64,000 nucleotides of DNA from Bradyrhizobium algeriense (GTDB lineage Bacteria; Pseudomonadota; Alphaproteobacteria; Rhizobiales; Xanthobacteraceae), in contig NZ_JAZHRV010000001.1 of the NCBI RefSeq assembly GCF_036924595.1, forward strand, positions 6,158,501 to 6,222,500, written 5' to 3'. The translations under genes and the position numbers were made by a program. The notes below the pieces were generated by a model. That model ran no database searches. It saw only the letters and a list, made by a program, of their open reading frames with translations, and had not been told where the DNA came from. How positions within the stretch are numbered: position 1 is the first letter of the stretch; the number at the start of each line of letters is the position of its first letter. Below, one piece after another: positions 7,662-15,410 of the stretch.

Positions 7662-8480
7662 ATGGAGTCGAGCAGTGCAGATTTTTCGACGATACTAAAC
7701 CGCATTCTTGATACGGCGGCGGACAACCTCAGGATCGCAAAGATTCTGGTTCAGATGGGCCTCGATCCCAACAGCATCACCTACGACGCACTATTCAATC
7801 GGCTGCTGGAAATTGTGCTAGCCAACATTACGCTTGCCAACATGTTCGCTCTGGTTGGCGCCATCTTTCTTGTCGCTACCTTGCTGATGCATACAATGGT
7901 GCCGCTGCGCGTCGCGAACATGGCCGGCTGTACATTCTTCGTCGCCTTTGGCGCGCTTTCAGGAAACGTCGCGACTTTTATCTTGTATCTGCTGTTGCTG
8001 CCTATCAATGCAATTCGCCTCCGTCAAATGCTCAATCTGATCAAGAGGGCACGTATCGCGACGGAGGGCGATACCTCATTGGAATGGCTCAAACCTTTCA
8101 TGACCGAGCGCAAATATCGCCGGGGCGATAAATTGTTCAAGAAGGATGATGCGGCCACCGAAATGTTCTTGACGGTCACAGGAAAGTTTTTGGTCAGGGA
8201 AATCGACGTCGAACTTCCGCCGGGACGACTGATGGGCGAGCTTGGTTTCCTTACTCCCAATAAACGGCGAACCGCGACCGTCGAATGCATTGAAGACGGG
8301 CAGGTGATGACTATAACTTATGATAGGCTGCTCGAGATCTACTTTCAAAATCCGCAATTCGGTTACTACTTTCTCGTGCTGACCAGCCAGCGCCTGCTGG
8401 AGAACATCTCGCGGCTAGAAGGAATTATCGCACAAGAAAAAGCCGCGCGGCAGACTCCAGCCACGGATGATATAGCTTAA
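7662..8480 (+). CDS. Membrane protein with a cyclic-nucleotide-binding domain
   Basis: The 272-residue protein has an N-terminal helical region, two or three membrane segments at about residues 55-72, 78-95 and 98-120 (LANMFALVGAIFLVATLLM; TFILYLLLLPINAI), and a CRP-like cNMP-binding barrel at about 145-250 (YRRGDKLFKKDDAATEMF; LMGELGFLTPNKRRTATV). The GELGFL segment corresponds to the phosphate-binding cassette, but the usual Arg pair is shifted, so ligand binding needs testing. It lacks an ion-pore motif and a DNA-binding domain. It is probably a membrane-bound cNMP sensor; partner unknown. Confidence 0.8.
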   Translation: MESSSADFSTILNRILDTAADNLRIAKILVQMGLDPNSITYDALFNRLLEIVLANITLANMFALVGAIFLVATLLMHTMVPLRVANMAGCTFFVAFGALSGNVATFILYLLLLPINAIRLRQMLNLIKRARIATEGDTSLEWLKPFMTERKYRRGDKLFKKDDAATEMFLTVTGKFLVREIDVELPPGRLMGELGFLTPNKRRTATVECIEDGQVMTITYDRLLEIYFQNPQFGYYFLVLTSQRLLENISRLEGIIAQEKAARQTPATDDIA

Positions 8481-8898
8481 CCGTTGGCTCTTGATGTCCG
8501 CACTTTGGGTAACAGGACGTCCCCACGCAGTGCGGGTCTCGCGACGCAACGATATCCGGTGGGTCATTCGCGGCGATTTGCCGGTGCACTGACCACTTCC
8601 GATCTACCCCGATAAGCAGACATTCGCAGGGTGCGTCGGCATGTCTCAAAGGTGCCAGAAGGCGACATGCACCCTTCCGCGGCCCGCGACTGTGCAGTAC
8701 CATCGTGACCGGCGGGACGTGCCGCAGCCCAGCTTGTTCGCGGCAAACTCGCCTGGCTGTCACGATGTCCTTCATGGAAAGCCTCTTTAGCGAGACCGTT
8801 GACCTTGGAGAAGAAGACCGGCGACCTGAACGACTAAATCGTTATGGTTCCGTTGCGGTCACGATCCGCGAACCGACGAACCGACGGGATGTGAGACG
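8481..8898. other. Gene-free stretch with decayed repeat pieces
   Basis: Around 8596-8636, CTTCCGATCTACCCCGATAAGCAGACAT (written here as overlapping parts CTTCCGATCTACCCCGA and GATAAGCAGACAT) corresponds to the left part of repeat copy B. GATGTCCGC near 8493 is a further piece. No gene is supported. Confidence 0.5.
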
Positions 8899-9597
8899 GT
8901 GGCTAATGCATTGATGACGACATTCGTTCTAATTCCCGGAGCTGGCGGTGCTGCATGGTATTGGCATCGCGTCCTGCCATTGCTCAAGCAAGCCGGTCAC
9001 GAGGCGCTTGCCGTCGACCTCCCCGGTGACGACGCTCACGCAGGCCTACACGCCTACGCCGACCTCGTCGTCGCCTCGATCGGGAAGCGAAACGACGTGA
9101 CACTCGTTGCCCAATCGATGGGCGCATTTACGGCAGCGCTCGTGTGCACTCGCGCTCGGACGCCGATTCGCATGCTCGCCTTCGTGAACGCGATGATCCC
9201 TCTTCCCGGCGAAACGGCCGGTGAGTGGTGGGATCACACTGGATGGCTCGAAGCGCGGAAGGCTGCGGCCAAGCGTAGTGGCTACAGCGTCGAGTTCGAT
9301 CTCGCCACGTATTTCCTCCATGATGTGCCAAAGGATGTCGCCAAAGAAGGAGCCGCGCACGAGCGCCAGGAATCCGAGATCGCCTTCAGCGAGCCCGCGA
9401 ACTTCCAAGCGTGGCCCGACGTTCCGATTCACGTGGTAGTTGGTAAAGACGATCGGTTCTTTCCGCGTGACTTTCAGGCGCGCGTGGCACACCAGCGGCT
9501 CGGCAAGACCATTGACGAAATCCCAGGTGGCCACCTGGTTGCGCTCTCCCATCCACGCGAACTCGCCGAACTCCTGCTTGCCTACGTCGCGCAATAG
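8899..9597 (+). CDS. Alpha/beta-fold hydrolase
   Basis: The protein has the oxyanion-hole segment LIPGAGGAAWYW, the nucleophile elbow AQSMGAF (Ser at about residue 74), a catalytic acid at VVGKDDRFFPRDF and His at PGGHLVALSHP. This is the plant-esterase/EstC-like branch of the fold that includes salicylate-type esterases and hydroxynitrile lyases. Two starts are possible: GTG at 8899, used here, or ATG at 8914 giving MTTFVLIPG, which fits the family N-terminus better; neither has a strong ribosome site. The substrate cannot be inferred. Confidence 0.85.
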   Translation: MANALMTTFVLIPGAGGAAWYWHRVLPLLKQAGHEALAVDLPGDDAHAGLHAYADLVVASIGKRNDVTLVAQSMGAFTAALVCTRARTPIRMLAFVNAMIPLPGETAGEWWDHTGWLEARKAAAKRSGYSVEFDLATYFLHDVPKDVAKEGAAHERQESEIAFSEPANFQAWPDVPIHVVVGKDDRFFPRDFQARVAHQRLGKTIDEIPGGHLVALSHPRELAELLLAYVAQ

Positions 9598-9887
9598 GGT
9601 ATGCGAGCCATTGGAGCGATTTTGCAGCCCGCTGCCCGGCCGCGAGGCCACTCTGAGCTGATTCAGGTCAGTCCGGTCGGTTTGATCACGAGCCGACAAC
9701 TTCCCATCCAGTTTTATAAGCAGACTTGGTCAGCGTCGGTCGGCGTGGCATGTTGCGGAAATTTACTAGCCAAGCTTGCCCCCTAACATTTGATTTGGTG
9801 GACGACGGTCTCTTCTCGATAAGATGGAGATCGAGGCGACGATTTCTTTCGACTGGCTTGCAAGGCCTGTCGTCAGGGGAAATCGCG

Positions 9888-10076
9888 ATGACCGTCAAGG
9901 AGCTCATAGTTCGACTGCAGGCGCTTCCCAACCAGGATGCGCTTGCAATTATTGCAAGCGGCAATGCAAACGAGTGGCTGGTAGCCACTGGCATCGTTGA
10001 GCGCGGTATTTCACCGTCACCTGCAAACCCGGATTTTGTCGTACCAGGCAAAGATCCTGGCGTGGAGATCATCTAG
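9888..10076 (+). CDS. Hypothetical protein, 62 aa
   Basis: From an ATG after CAGGGGAA, the product MTVKELIVRLQALPNQDALA has a short amphipathic helix, then strands (IIASGNANEWLVATGI), and ends with a Pro-rich tail, PSPANPDFVVPGKDPG. It resembles small phage or plasmid proteins that begin TVKELIE.L, but I cannot assign a family. It lies alone. Confidence 0.5.
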   Translation: MTVKELIVRLQALPNQDALAIIASGNANEWLVATGIVERGISPSPANPDFVVPGKDPGVEII

Positions 10077-10409
10077 CGGCTTCTCCTGCCAAACGAAAAT
10101 TAATTCGCGACGGTGCCAACCACACCTAAGTCCTGTAACACCGTCTGGTTTTGGTCCAATTCCGGACTGTTCCAAATAGGCGGGTAATGTGGTACTGAAT
10201 CTCTCTCGGCACGCCAAAGCGATGTGAGCTTTGGGAGAGGCCCGCGATAACTCCGCGATCTGGCCATACAGGCGAGGTGACGTTTCCATCGCGCGCGTTG
10301 CCCGACAGCAAGTGAGTGCGGGTAGCGGTCCATTGACGCGGCGACGCGAGAGTTAACTTACCGCGCAAGACGGTCCATGGCGGACGGGGCGTTTGCTTAG
10401 GGGGTCATC
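10077..10409. other. Gene-free stretch
   Basis: No supported gene or clear repeat. The region leads into an AGGGGG ribosome site for the next gene. Confidence 0.4.
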
Positions 10410-11735
10410 ATGTCGGTGAACCACGGCGACGGAAATGAGAACGCCCACCCTCACCATCACGCCTGCACCAATCTCTTTGGCTGCGGCGACGAGAAGGGCA
10501 CGGGCATCATCCGCGAGGACATCAAGGATGCCGCGTTCGACAATCGCGCGTCCGATACCCTCCTCCACATGGACGAGGTCGATCAGGAGACGCTCGACGG
10601 CTATCTGTCGGCGCGCGGTCATTGGCGGCGCAAGTTCCTGCAAGCAAGCAGCTTCATGGGTGCGCTCGCCGCGATCGAGCCGTGGTTTGCGAGGCTGGCG
10701 CGGGCGCAGGAGGCCGGCGCGGCGCCAAAGCGCCAATCCGATCGTGGAGGCCGCGTGCACGTGGTCCCGTCGACTAAGGAGACGGTGCAGCTCGGCGTGT
10801 ACGACGCCAACCTAGCGCCCATTCTCGCGATCGATTCAGGCGACGTCATCAGCTTTCCCGATACCTGGTCGCACTTCCTCAATGAAATGCAGCCTGGCGT
10901 GCCGATCGACAGGCTGGCGAAGCTGCGGGTCGACAATCCCGGCAGAGGGCCGCATTCGATCATCGGACCGATCGCCGTAAACAAGGCCGAGCCGGGCGAT
11001 GTGTTGGAGATCCGCTACCAGCGGATCCGTCCCTACGAATGGGGCGCCGTCTTCAACAACCCGGGCTCGCTGGGGACCGGCCTGCTGCCGCAGGACTATG
11101 CTCAGGGGCAGATCAAGTATGTCGATCTCGACCTGCGCGCCATGAAGGGCAAGTTCATGCCCAACATCACCATTCCGTTGAAGCCCTTCCAAGGCACCTT
11201 GGGCGTTGCGCCACCCGATGGCTATTTCCCGCCCTTGAGTCCCGGCGTCACCAGCTCGGTGCCGCCGGGCCCGCACGCGGGCAATCTCGATCTCAGCGAG
11301 CTGTCCGAGGGCTCGACGCTCTACATCCCGGTGTGGAAGCCGGGCGCCCTCATCTATACGGGTGATAGCCACGCGGTGCAGGGGGACGGCGAGATTTCGC
11401 TCACAGCGCTGGAGACGCGGATGAAAGAGCTGCGCATCCAGATCATCCTCCACAAGCAGAAGAACCTGGCCTGGCCCGTGGCGGAGACGGACACACATTG
11501 GATCGTCATCGGGCTCGACAAGGACCTGAACACGGCGATGGCACTTGCTGCGCGCAATGCGATCAAGTTCCTGGCGACCCGGGCGAAGATCAGCGAGCTC
11601 GACGCCTACGCGCTGTGCAGCGTGGCGGTGAGCTTCCGCGTGACCCAGGTGGTAGACATCGTGCGCGGCGTCCACGCACTGATACCGAAGACCATCTTCG
11701 CTCCCCAGCTCAGGCGCGAGATGACGATGGTGTGA
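10410..11735 (+). CDS. Acetamidase/formamidase family protein
   Basis: The C-terminal 340 residues match the FmdA/AmdA family, which hydrolyses short amides to ammonia and an acid: VHVVPSTKETVQLGVYD, GPIAVNKAEPGDVLEI, GYFPPLSPGVTSSVPPGPHAGN and GDSHAVQGDGE are signature stretches. An N-terminal extension of about 95 residues is unusual. It includes HPHHHACTNLFGC and then HWRRKFLQASSFMGALAAIE, which looks like a Tat-type signal (RR-x-FL) but lies about 70 residues in. Export is therefore possible only if translation starts later. The Cys/His-rich head may bind metal. Confidence 0.85.
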   Translation: MSVNHGDGNENAHPHHHACTNLFGCGDEKGTGIIREDIKDAAFDNRASDTLLHMDEVDQETLDGYLSARGHWRRKFLQASSFMGALAAIEPWFARLARAQEAGAAPKRQSDRGGRVHVVPSTKETVQLGVYDANLAPILAIDSGDVISFPDTWSHFLNEMQPGVPIDRLAKLRVDNPGRGPHSIIGPIAVNKAEPGDVLEIRYQRIRPYEWGAVFNNPGSLGTGLLPQDYAQGQIKYVDLDLRAMKGKFMPNITIPLKPFQGTLGVAPPDGYFPPLSPGVTSSVPPGPHAGNLDLSELSEGSTLYIPVWKPGALIYTGDSHAVQGDGEISLTALETRMKELRIQIILHKQKNLAWPVAETDTHWIVIGLDKDLNTAMALAARNAIKFLATRAKISELDAYALCSVAVSFRVTQVVDIVRGVHALIPKTIFAPQLRREMTMV

Positions 11736-12204
11736 GCGGCTCGAGTGCGGCGCCGACTTCCGCTGTGGGTCAATCGCGTCGGTTTGACCCTCCGCCGGTG
11801 ACTTCCGTTCTTCCCCCAGCTTCGGACATGTCGCTGCACCGCAGTAACTGACGCGATGGGCCACAAGCAGAAAATGCGCCCACGCGCATGCGTAAGCTTT
11901 ACTGCCACAAGCAGGGCTGCCTCGCGCTTGCGCTCCGCTTACCAAATGATGCAGTATTGATGCGCAACTAGGGCGAGTGATGGCGCCAGTTATCCTTTGC
12001 ACTCGCAGTGATATTGCCACATTGCCTCGTGCTGTCCGCCTCCGCGCAAAGCACTGAGAAGTTCATGAATAGCGTGCTGAGTTGTGCTGGTGGTCTAACG
12101 GTCAGTATCGATACAAAACTCTTAGGTTCAGTTCGTTCCCTATACGAAGGAGATCGAACGGAGGGACCGCACATTTAAAGTCTGAGACGTCGTTTCTTTC
12201 GAAG
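11736..12204. other. Gene-free stretch with a repeat remnant
   Basis: Bases 11757-11848 (CCGACTTCCGCTGTGGGTCA to GCTGCACCGCAGTAACTGAC) belong to the same decayed family as 2171-2247. No gene is supported in the rest. Confidence 0.45.
11757..11848. repeat. Decayed dispersed repeat, copy D
   Basis: It shares CTTCCG...TCTTCCCCCAGCTTCGGACATG and a final CACCGCAG with the other copies in the left 20 kb. Confidence 0.45.
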
Positions 12205-12223
12205 ATGCCCGAGGCAGACAGGC

Positions 12224-12492
12224 TTGCTTGGGATAGCCATCGGGATCCTGCTTGGCAACCAAGCGCTGGCAGCGCCGACTTCGACGTTCATGAATGCTGT
12301 CGCAGCGTGCGGCGTGGGATCGAAGTGTCTATTGATGCTAAACTACAAGGCTCTATGCAGAGCTGGTACGAACAGAAATCAACGGAGGGGCGCGCAACTC
12401 ATACAATTTTGGTCGAAATAGCAAAGCCGTTGCCGCAGGGAAAAGTCTATGAGCTTTATCTCGATTGCTTGAAGACCTTGGTGAAGGACTGA
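12224..12492 (+). pseudogene. Frameshifted small secreted protein
   Basis: One frame from 12224 reads as the end of a signal peptide (LLGIAIGILLGNQALAA) followed by PTSTFMNAVAACGVGSK. From about 12325 a different frame continues with sensible protein: VSIDAKLQGSMQSWYEQKST, then ILVEIAKPLPQGKVYELYLD and CLKTLVKD to a stop at 12492. Joining the two at GSK gives a secreted protein of about 90 residues with two cysteines. I infer a single-base change; no intact start codon is evident for the signal peptide frame. Confidence 0.35.
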
Positions 12493-12637
12493 AACAATCT
12501 TCTGATGGAGATAAACCTAACTCTTCCGCTATATGCATCGGCTTGAGCCTTATCCGTCGCTCTTGAACTGCATGGAGCGTAAGTCTCGCCGCCTTGGGGC
12601 GACCTGACGTGACGTCTCCGTTAAGGAGGACCATGTG

Positions 12638-15310
12638 ATGCCAACCCCAAGAGCAATGTTGGATCTCTCGAGTTACGCCGGGGTTCTGCCCTATGCGAGT
12701 GAGCTGACCGGCACATTTCAGCCAATGATTGGTTGGAAAGGTGGCAGGTCCAGCGGAAGGTTCGAAGCAGGAGCGGCCCGCGACAGGCGCAAATTGCTCG
12801 ATCGGTTCGCCGAGCAGTTTCAGGCCAAGGTAGAGATGGCCGCTGCAGCCGCGGGGACACCGGGCGACCTGCTCGACATCCAGATCGGCGTTATCCCGTC
12901 CCGCTTGCGGATGCAGGGCACGAGCATGCTGCTTTCTGTAATCGCCAGCAGATTGCCGCCCGAGCCTCCCTCCGGAAACGGAGCAACATGGAAAGACTTC
13001 ATCAACCAAGATGCATTGAGCAGCATAATCGAGGAGATAGAGAACAACCTCGAAGCGGTGCTGAAGAGAAGCGCCCGCAATGCAGAGGCTGTCGAACGCG
13101 TCAGGAGTATCGCCGAAAGCGAATCCCGGCTTGCGGCCGCATTGCTCATGCTCGTTGCAAAAGACGAAACGGGTATTCTCAACTCCCTCTTCTATTTTGC
13201 GGACGTCGAGAAGATCATCGGCCAAAGCCTCGACGATCTTCGTGCCGGTAGCGACCGGATTGTGCCAGGCGTCGACCCGACTGACCGCGATCAGCTTTCG
13301 GGCGGTGTCATTTCCCCGCTCGGGATCATTCACCTTTACCGTCAATATTTCTTCGAGCTCGACACTTTCCTGGGTACACCGGTGCATCACGTATGGCTGG
13401 CTCCGGGGGCAACAGTCGAACTGAATGAAATCCATACACGTAAGGAAGTCACCGAACGATTGCTGTCGCGGCTGATCGAGACGATTCGAACCAGCGAACA
13501 AACCGTCACGGTGCGCGACGAATTGTCGGACGAGATGCGAGAGGATTCGTCCAACGACTTGAGCCTCGGCGCCTCTGTCACCGCATCCTATCCGAAGGTC
13601 TCGGCCACCGCTACTTTCGACATGTCGCGCACACAGGAACGTTCGCGCGAAGAGCTCCACAAGCAGTCGCGCGAACAATCTTCCAAAATCGCGGCCTCTA
13701 TCCGCTCCAACTACCAGTCGACCTTCCGCTCGACAACGGAGTTAACCGATACATCGAGCGTCAAGCACGTCTTCGCTAACCCCGGCAACGACCTTAAGAA
13801 CTACGAGTTACGCCGCAAGATGCGTCAGGTGGCGATCCAGGTGCAGGATATCGGCTCGTTCCTTTCCTGGCAGAGCTATGTTGACGATCCGGGGCGCGAG
13901 CTCGGCGTCGCGCAACTAGTTCATGTCGCCAAGCCCGCGTCGTTCGATTCGATCCCAGATCCCGAACTGCCGGCGCGGCATGAACCGTTCGCCGAAACCG
14001 ACAAGGCGCTAACGATTCCCTTTCTTCCGGTCCGCGGCGGGGCCGACAATCGCGGGGAGGTCTATCGCAACGGGGTTGAGGAGAATGACGAAGAGACCTG
14101 GGGAAGCCTTGAGCGTATCCAGGCCGACTTTCCGCAAACCGTGTATTGCGCTAAGCCGAACCATGAACTGTCCGCGGTCGAATTGCGACCAACCGATGCC
14201 GTGCAATTGTCCGTTCGGAATTTGCAGAGCGAGGCTGGCTCGGCCAGCAAAGCGACCTTCACTGTCCACCTCGATCTTGTCAGCTTCGACGGTAAGCCCC
14301 AGCTCAACGTGCCCATGGTGTTGCACTGGGTCCCAAACGCCAATGCCAACACAGAGATCGATGCAAGCATAAAGGAGATCGAAACGAACCGGACGAACGC
14401 GATGCGCGCGGAAGTCGAAAAGGCCTTCGTCGAAGCTGTCAGGGAACGAGTCACAGCCGTAAGCAAGATAGTGCGCCGCCCTTCGACCGACCTACGCGAG
14501 GAAGAGCGGATCGTTGTCTATCGCCGGCTCGTGCAGGACATGTTGATGAACAAGCTGCGCATGCCCGACGATCGCACCCGTCACATCGCGGCAGAAGTCA
14601 TTAATTCGATCTTCGACGTCGAAAAGATGCTCTATTATGTTGCACCAGAATGGTGGCGGCCGCGGTTACACCATTCGCAGCAGGAATTCGCATCGGGAGC
14701 AGCGGGCGCCGGCGGAGCCACGCTCCCGCTGGTTGGCTGGGGCGGCACGCGCGAGGTGGGCCGCGACAATTACATGATCACAGACGACTCCGAACCGGCC
14801 CGGCTCGGCAGCTCGCTCGGCTGGCTGCTCCAGCTCGATGGCGATAACATGCGCAACGCATTCCTCAACGCGCCCTGGGTGAAGGCGGTGATCCCGATCC
14901 GCCCGGGCCAGGAAGCTACCGCGCTGAAATGGCTGGCCAGCGTTGAGGTCGAGGGAGCCAACGGGCTCGATGCGGTCTATTCGGGCGACGACTCCGAAGT
15001 GACGCTGGACGGCACGCCTTACAACCAGCTCACAATCTTTGAAGTGCTCCAAGATCTCGCTGAACGGATCAAACAGAAGCACCAGGCCTCGGAGAAGATC
15101 ACCGAATATGACCTCGGCGACAACAACACCGTTCACGCCCGCCCCGTCGATCGGGTGTTCGAGTATGGCTTTAACCCGCTCCAAGGAGGCTTTTCGATGC
15201 CGGACGACGACAAGTTTCCGATCGTCGACCAATGGGTCGAGATCTTGCCGACGGATCAGATCGTACCGGTGGAGGTGACGTACGATCCGATTACCGGACG
15301 GCAGGTCTAA
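12638..15310 (+). CDS. Large protein of unknown family, 890 aa
   Basis: I do not recognise this protein. AAGGAGG seven bases before the ATG supports the start. There is no signal peptide or clear membrane helix. Residues about 100-180 are helical. At about 304-374 a Ser/Thr-rich stretch alternates polar and small apolar residues (SLGASVTASYPKVSATATF) and is followed by a charged helix (SREELHKQSREQSSKIAASI). Then comes a compact motif, NYELRRKMRQVAIQVQDIG then SWQSYVDDPGRELG (about 388-423). The C-terminal part has LGWLLQLDGDNMRNAF and AVIPIRPGQEATALKWL. The alternating hairpin beside a helix could be membrane-inserting, but that is speculation. The next gene is probably its partner. Confidence 0.8.
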   Translation: MPTPRAMLDLSSYAGVLPYASELTGTFQPMIGWKGGRSSGRFEAGAARDRRKLLDRFAEQFQAKVEMAAAAAGTPGDLLDIQIGVIPSRLRMQGTSMLLSVIASRLPPEPPSGNGATWKDFINQDALSSIIEEIENNLEAVLKRSARNAEAVERVRSIAESESRLAAALLMLVAKDETGILNSLFYFADVEKIIGQSLDDLRAGSDRIVPGVDPTDRDQLSGGVISPLGIIHLYRQYFFELDTFLGTPVHHVWLAPGATVELNEIHTRKEVTERLLSRLIETIRTSEQTVTVRDELSDEMREDSSNDLSLGASVTASYPKVSATATFDMSRTQERSREELHKQSREQSSKIAASIRSNYQSTFRSTTELTDTSSVKHVFANPGNDLKNYELRRKMRQVAIQVQDIGSFLSWQSYVDDPGRELGVAQLVHVAKPASFDSIPDPELPARHEPFAETDKALTIPFLPVRGGADNRGEVYRNGVEENDEETWGSLERIQADFPQTVYCAKPNHELSAVELRPTDAVQLSVRNLQSEAGSASKATFTVHLDLVSFDGKPQLNVPMVLHWVPNANANTEIDASIKEIETNRTNAMRAEVEKAFVEAVRERVTAVSKIVRRPSTDLREEERIVVYRRLVQDMLMNKLRMPDDRTRHIAAEVINSIFDVEKMLYYVAPEWWRPRLHHSQQEFASGAAGAGGATLPLVGWGGTREVGRDNYMITDDSEPARLGSSLGWLLQLDGDNMRNAFLNAPWVKAVIPIRPGQEATALKWLASVEVEGANGLDAVYSGDDSEVTLDGTPYNQLTIFEVLQDLAERIKQKHQASEKITEYDLGDNNTVHARPVDRVFEYGFNPLQGGFSMPDDDKFPIVDQWVEILPTDQIVPVEVTYDPITGRQV

Positions 15311-15410
15311 TGGGCCCAGTTAGGGGGAGTGAAGATGCCGAGGCAACTGGTCAGGCCGGACGATACCGTGGTCTTCGACTGATCGCGCCCGAGGCCCAAG
15401 GAGAAGGCTG

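Noticed and set aside
10836..12020. Leftward 394-codon frame across the formamidase gene
   Set aside because: His/Arg/Leu-rich antisense translation with no domain; the plus strand holds a clear enzyme.
12353..13678. Leftward 441-codon frame opposite the 890-residue unknown protein
   Set aside because: Low-complexity antisense composition and no ribosome site, while the plus-strand gene has AAGGAGG and a balanced composition.
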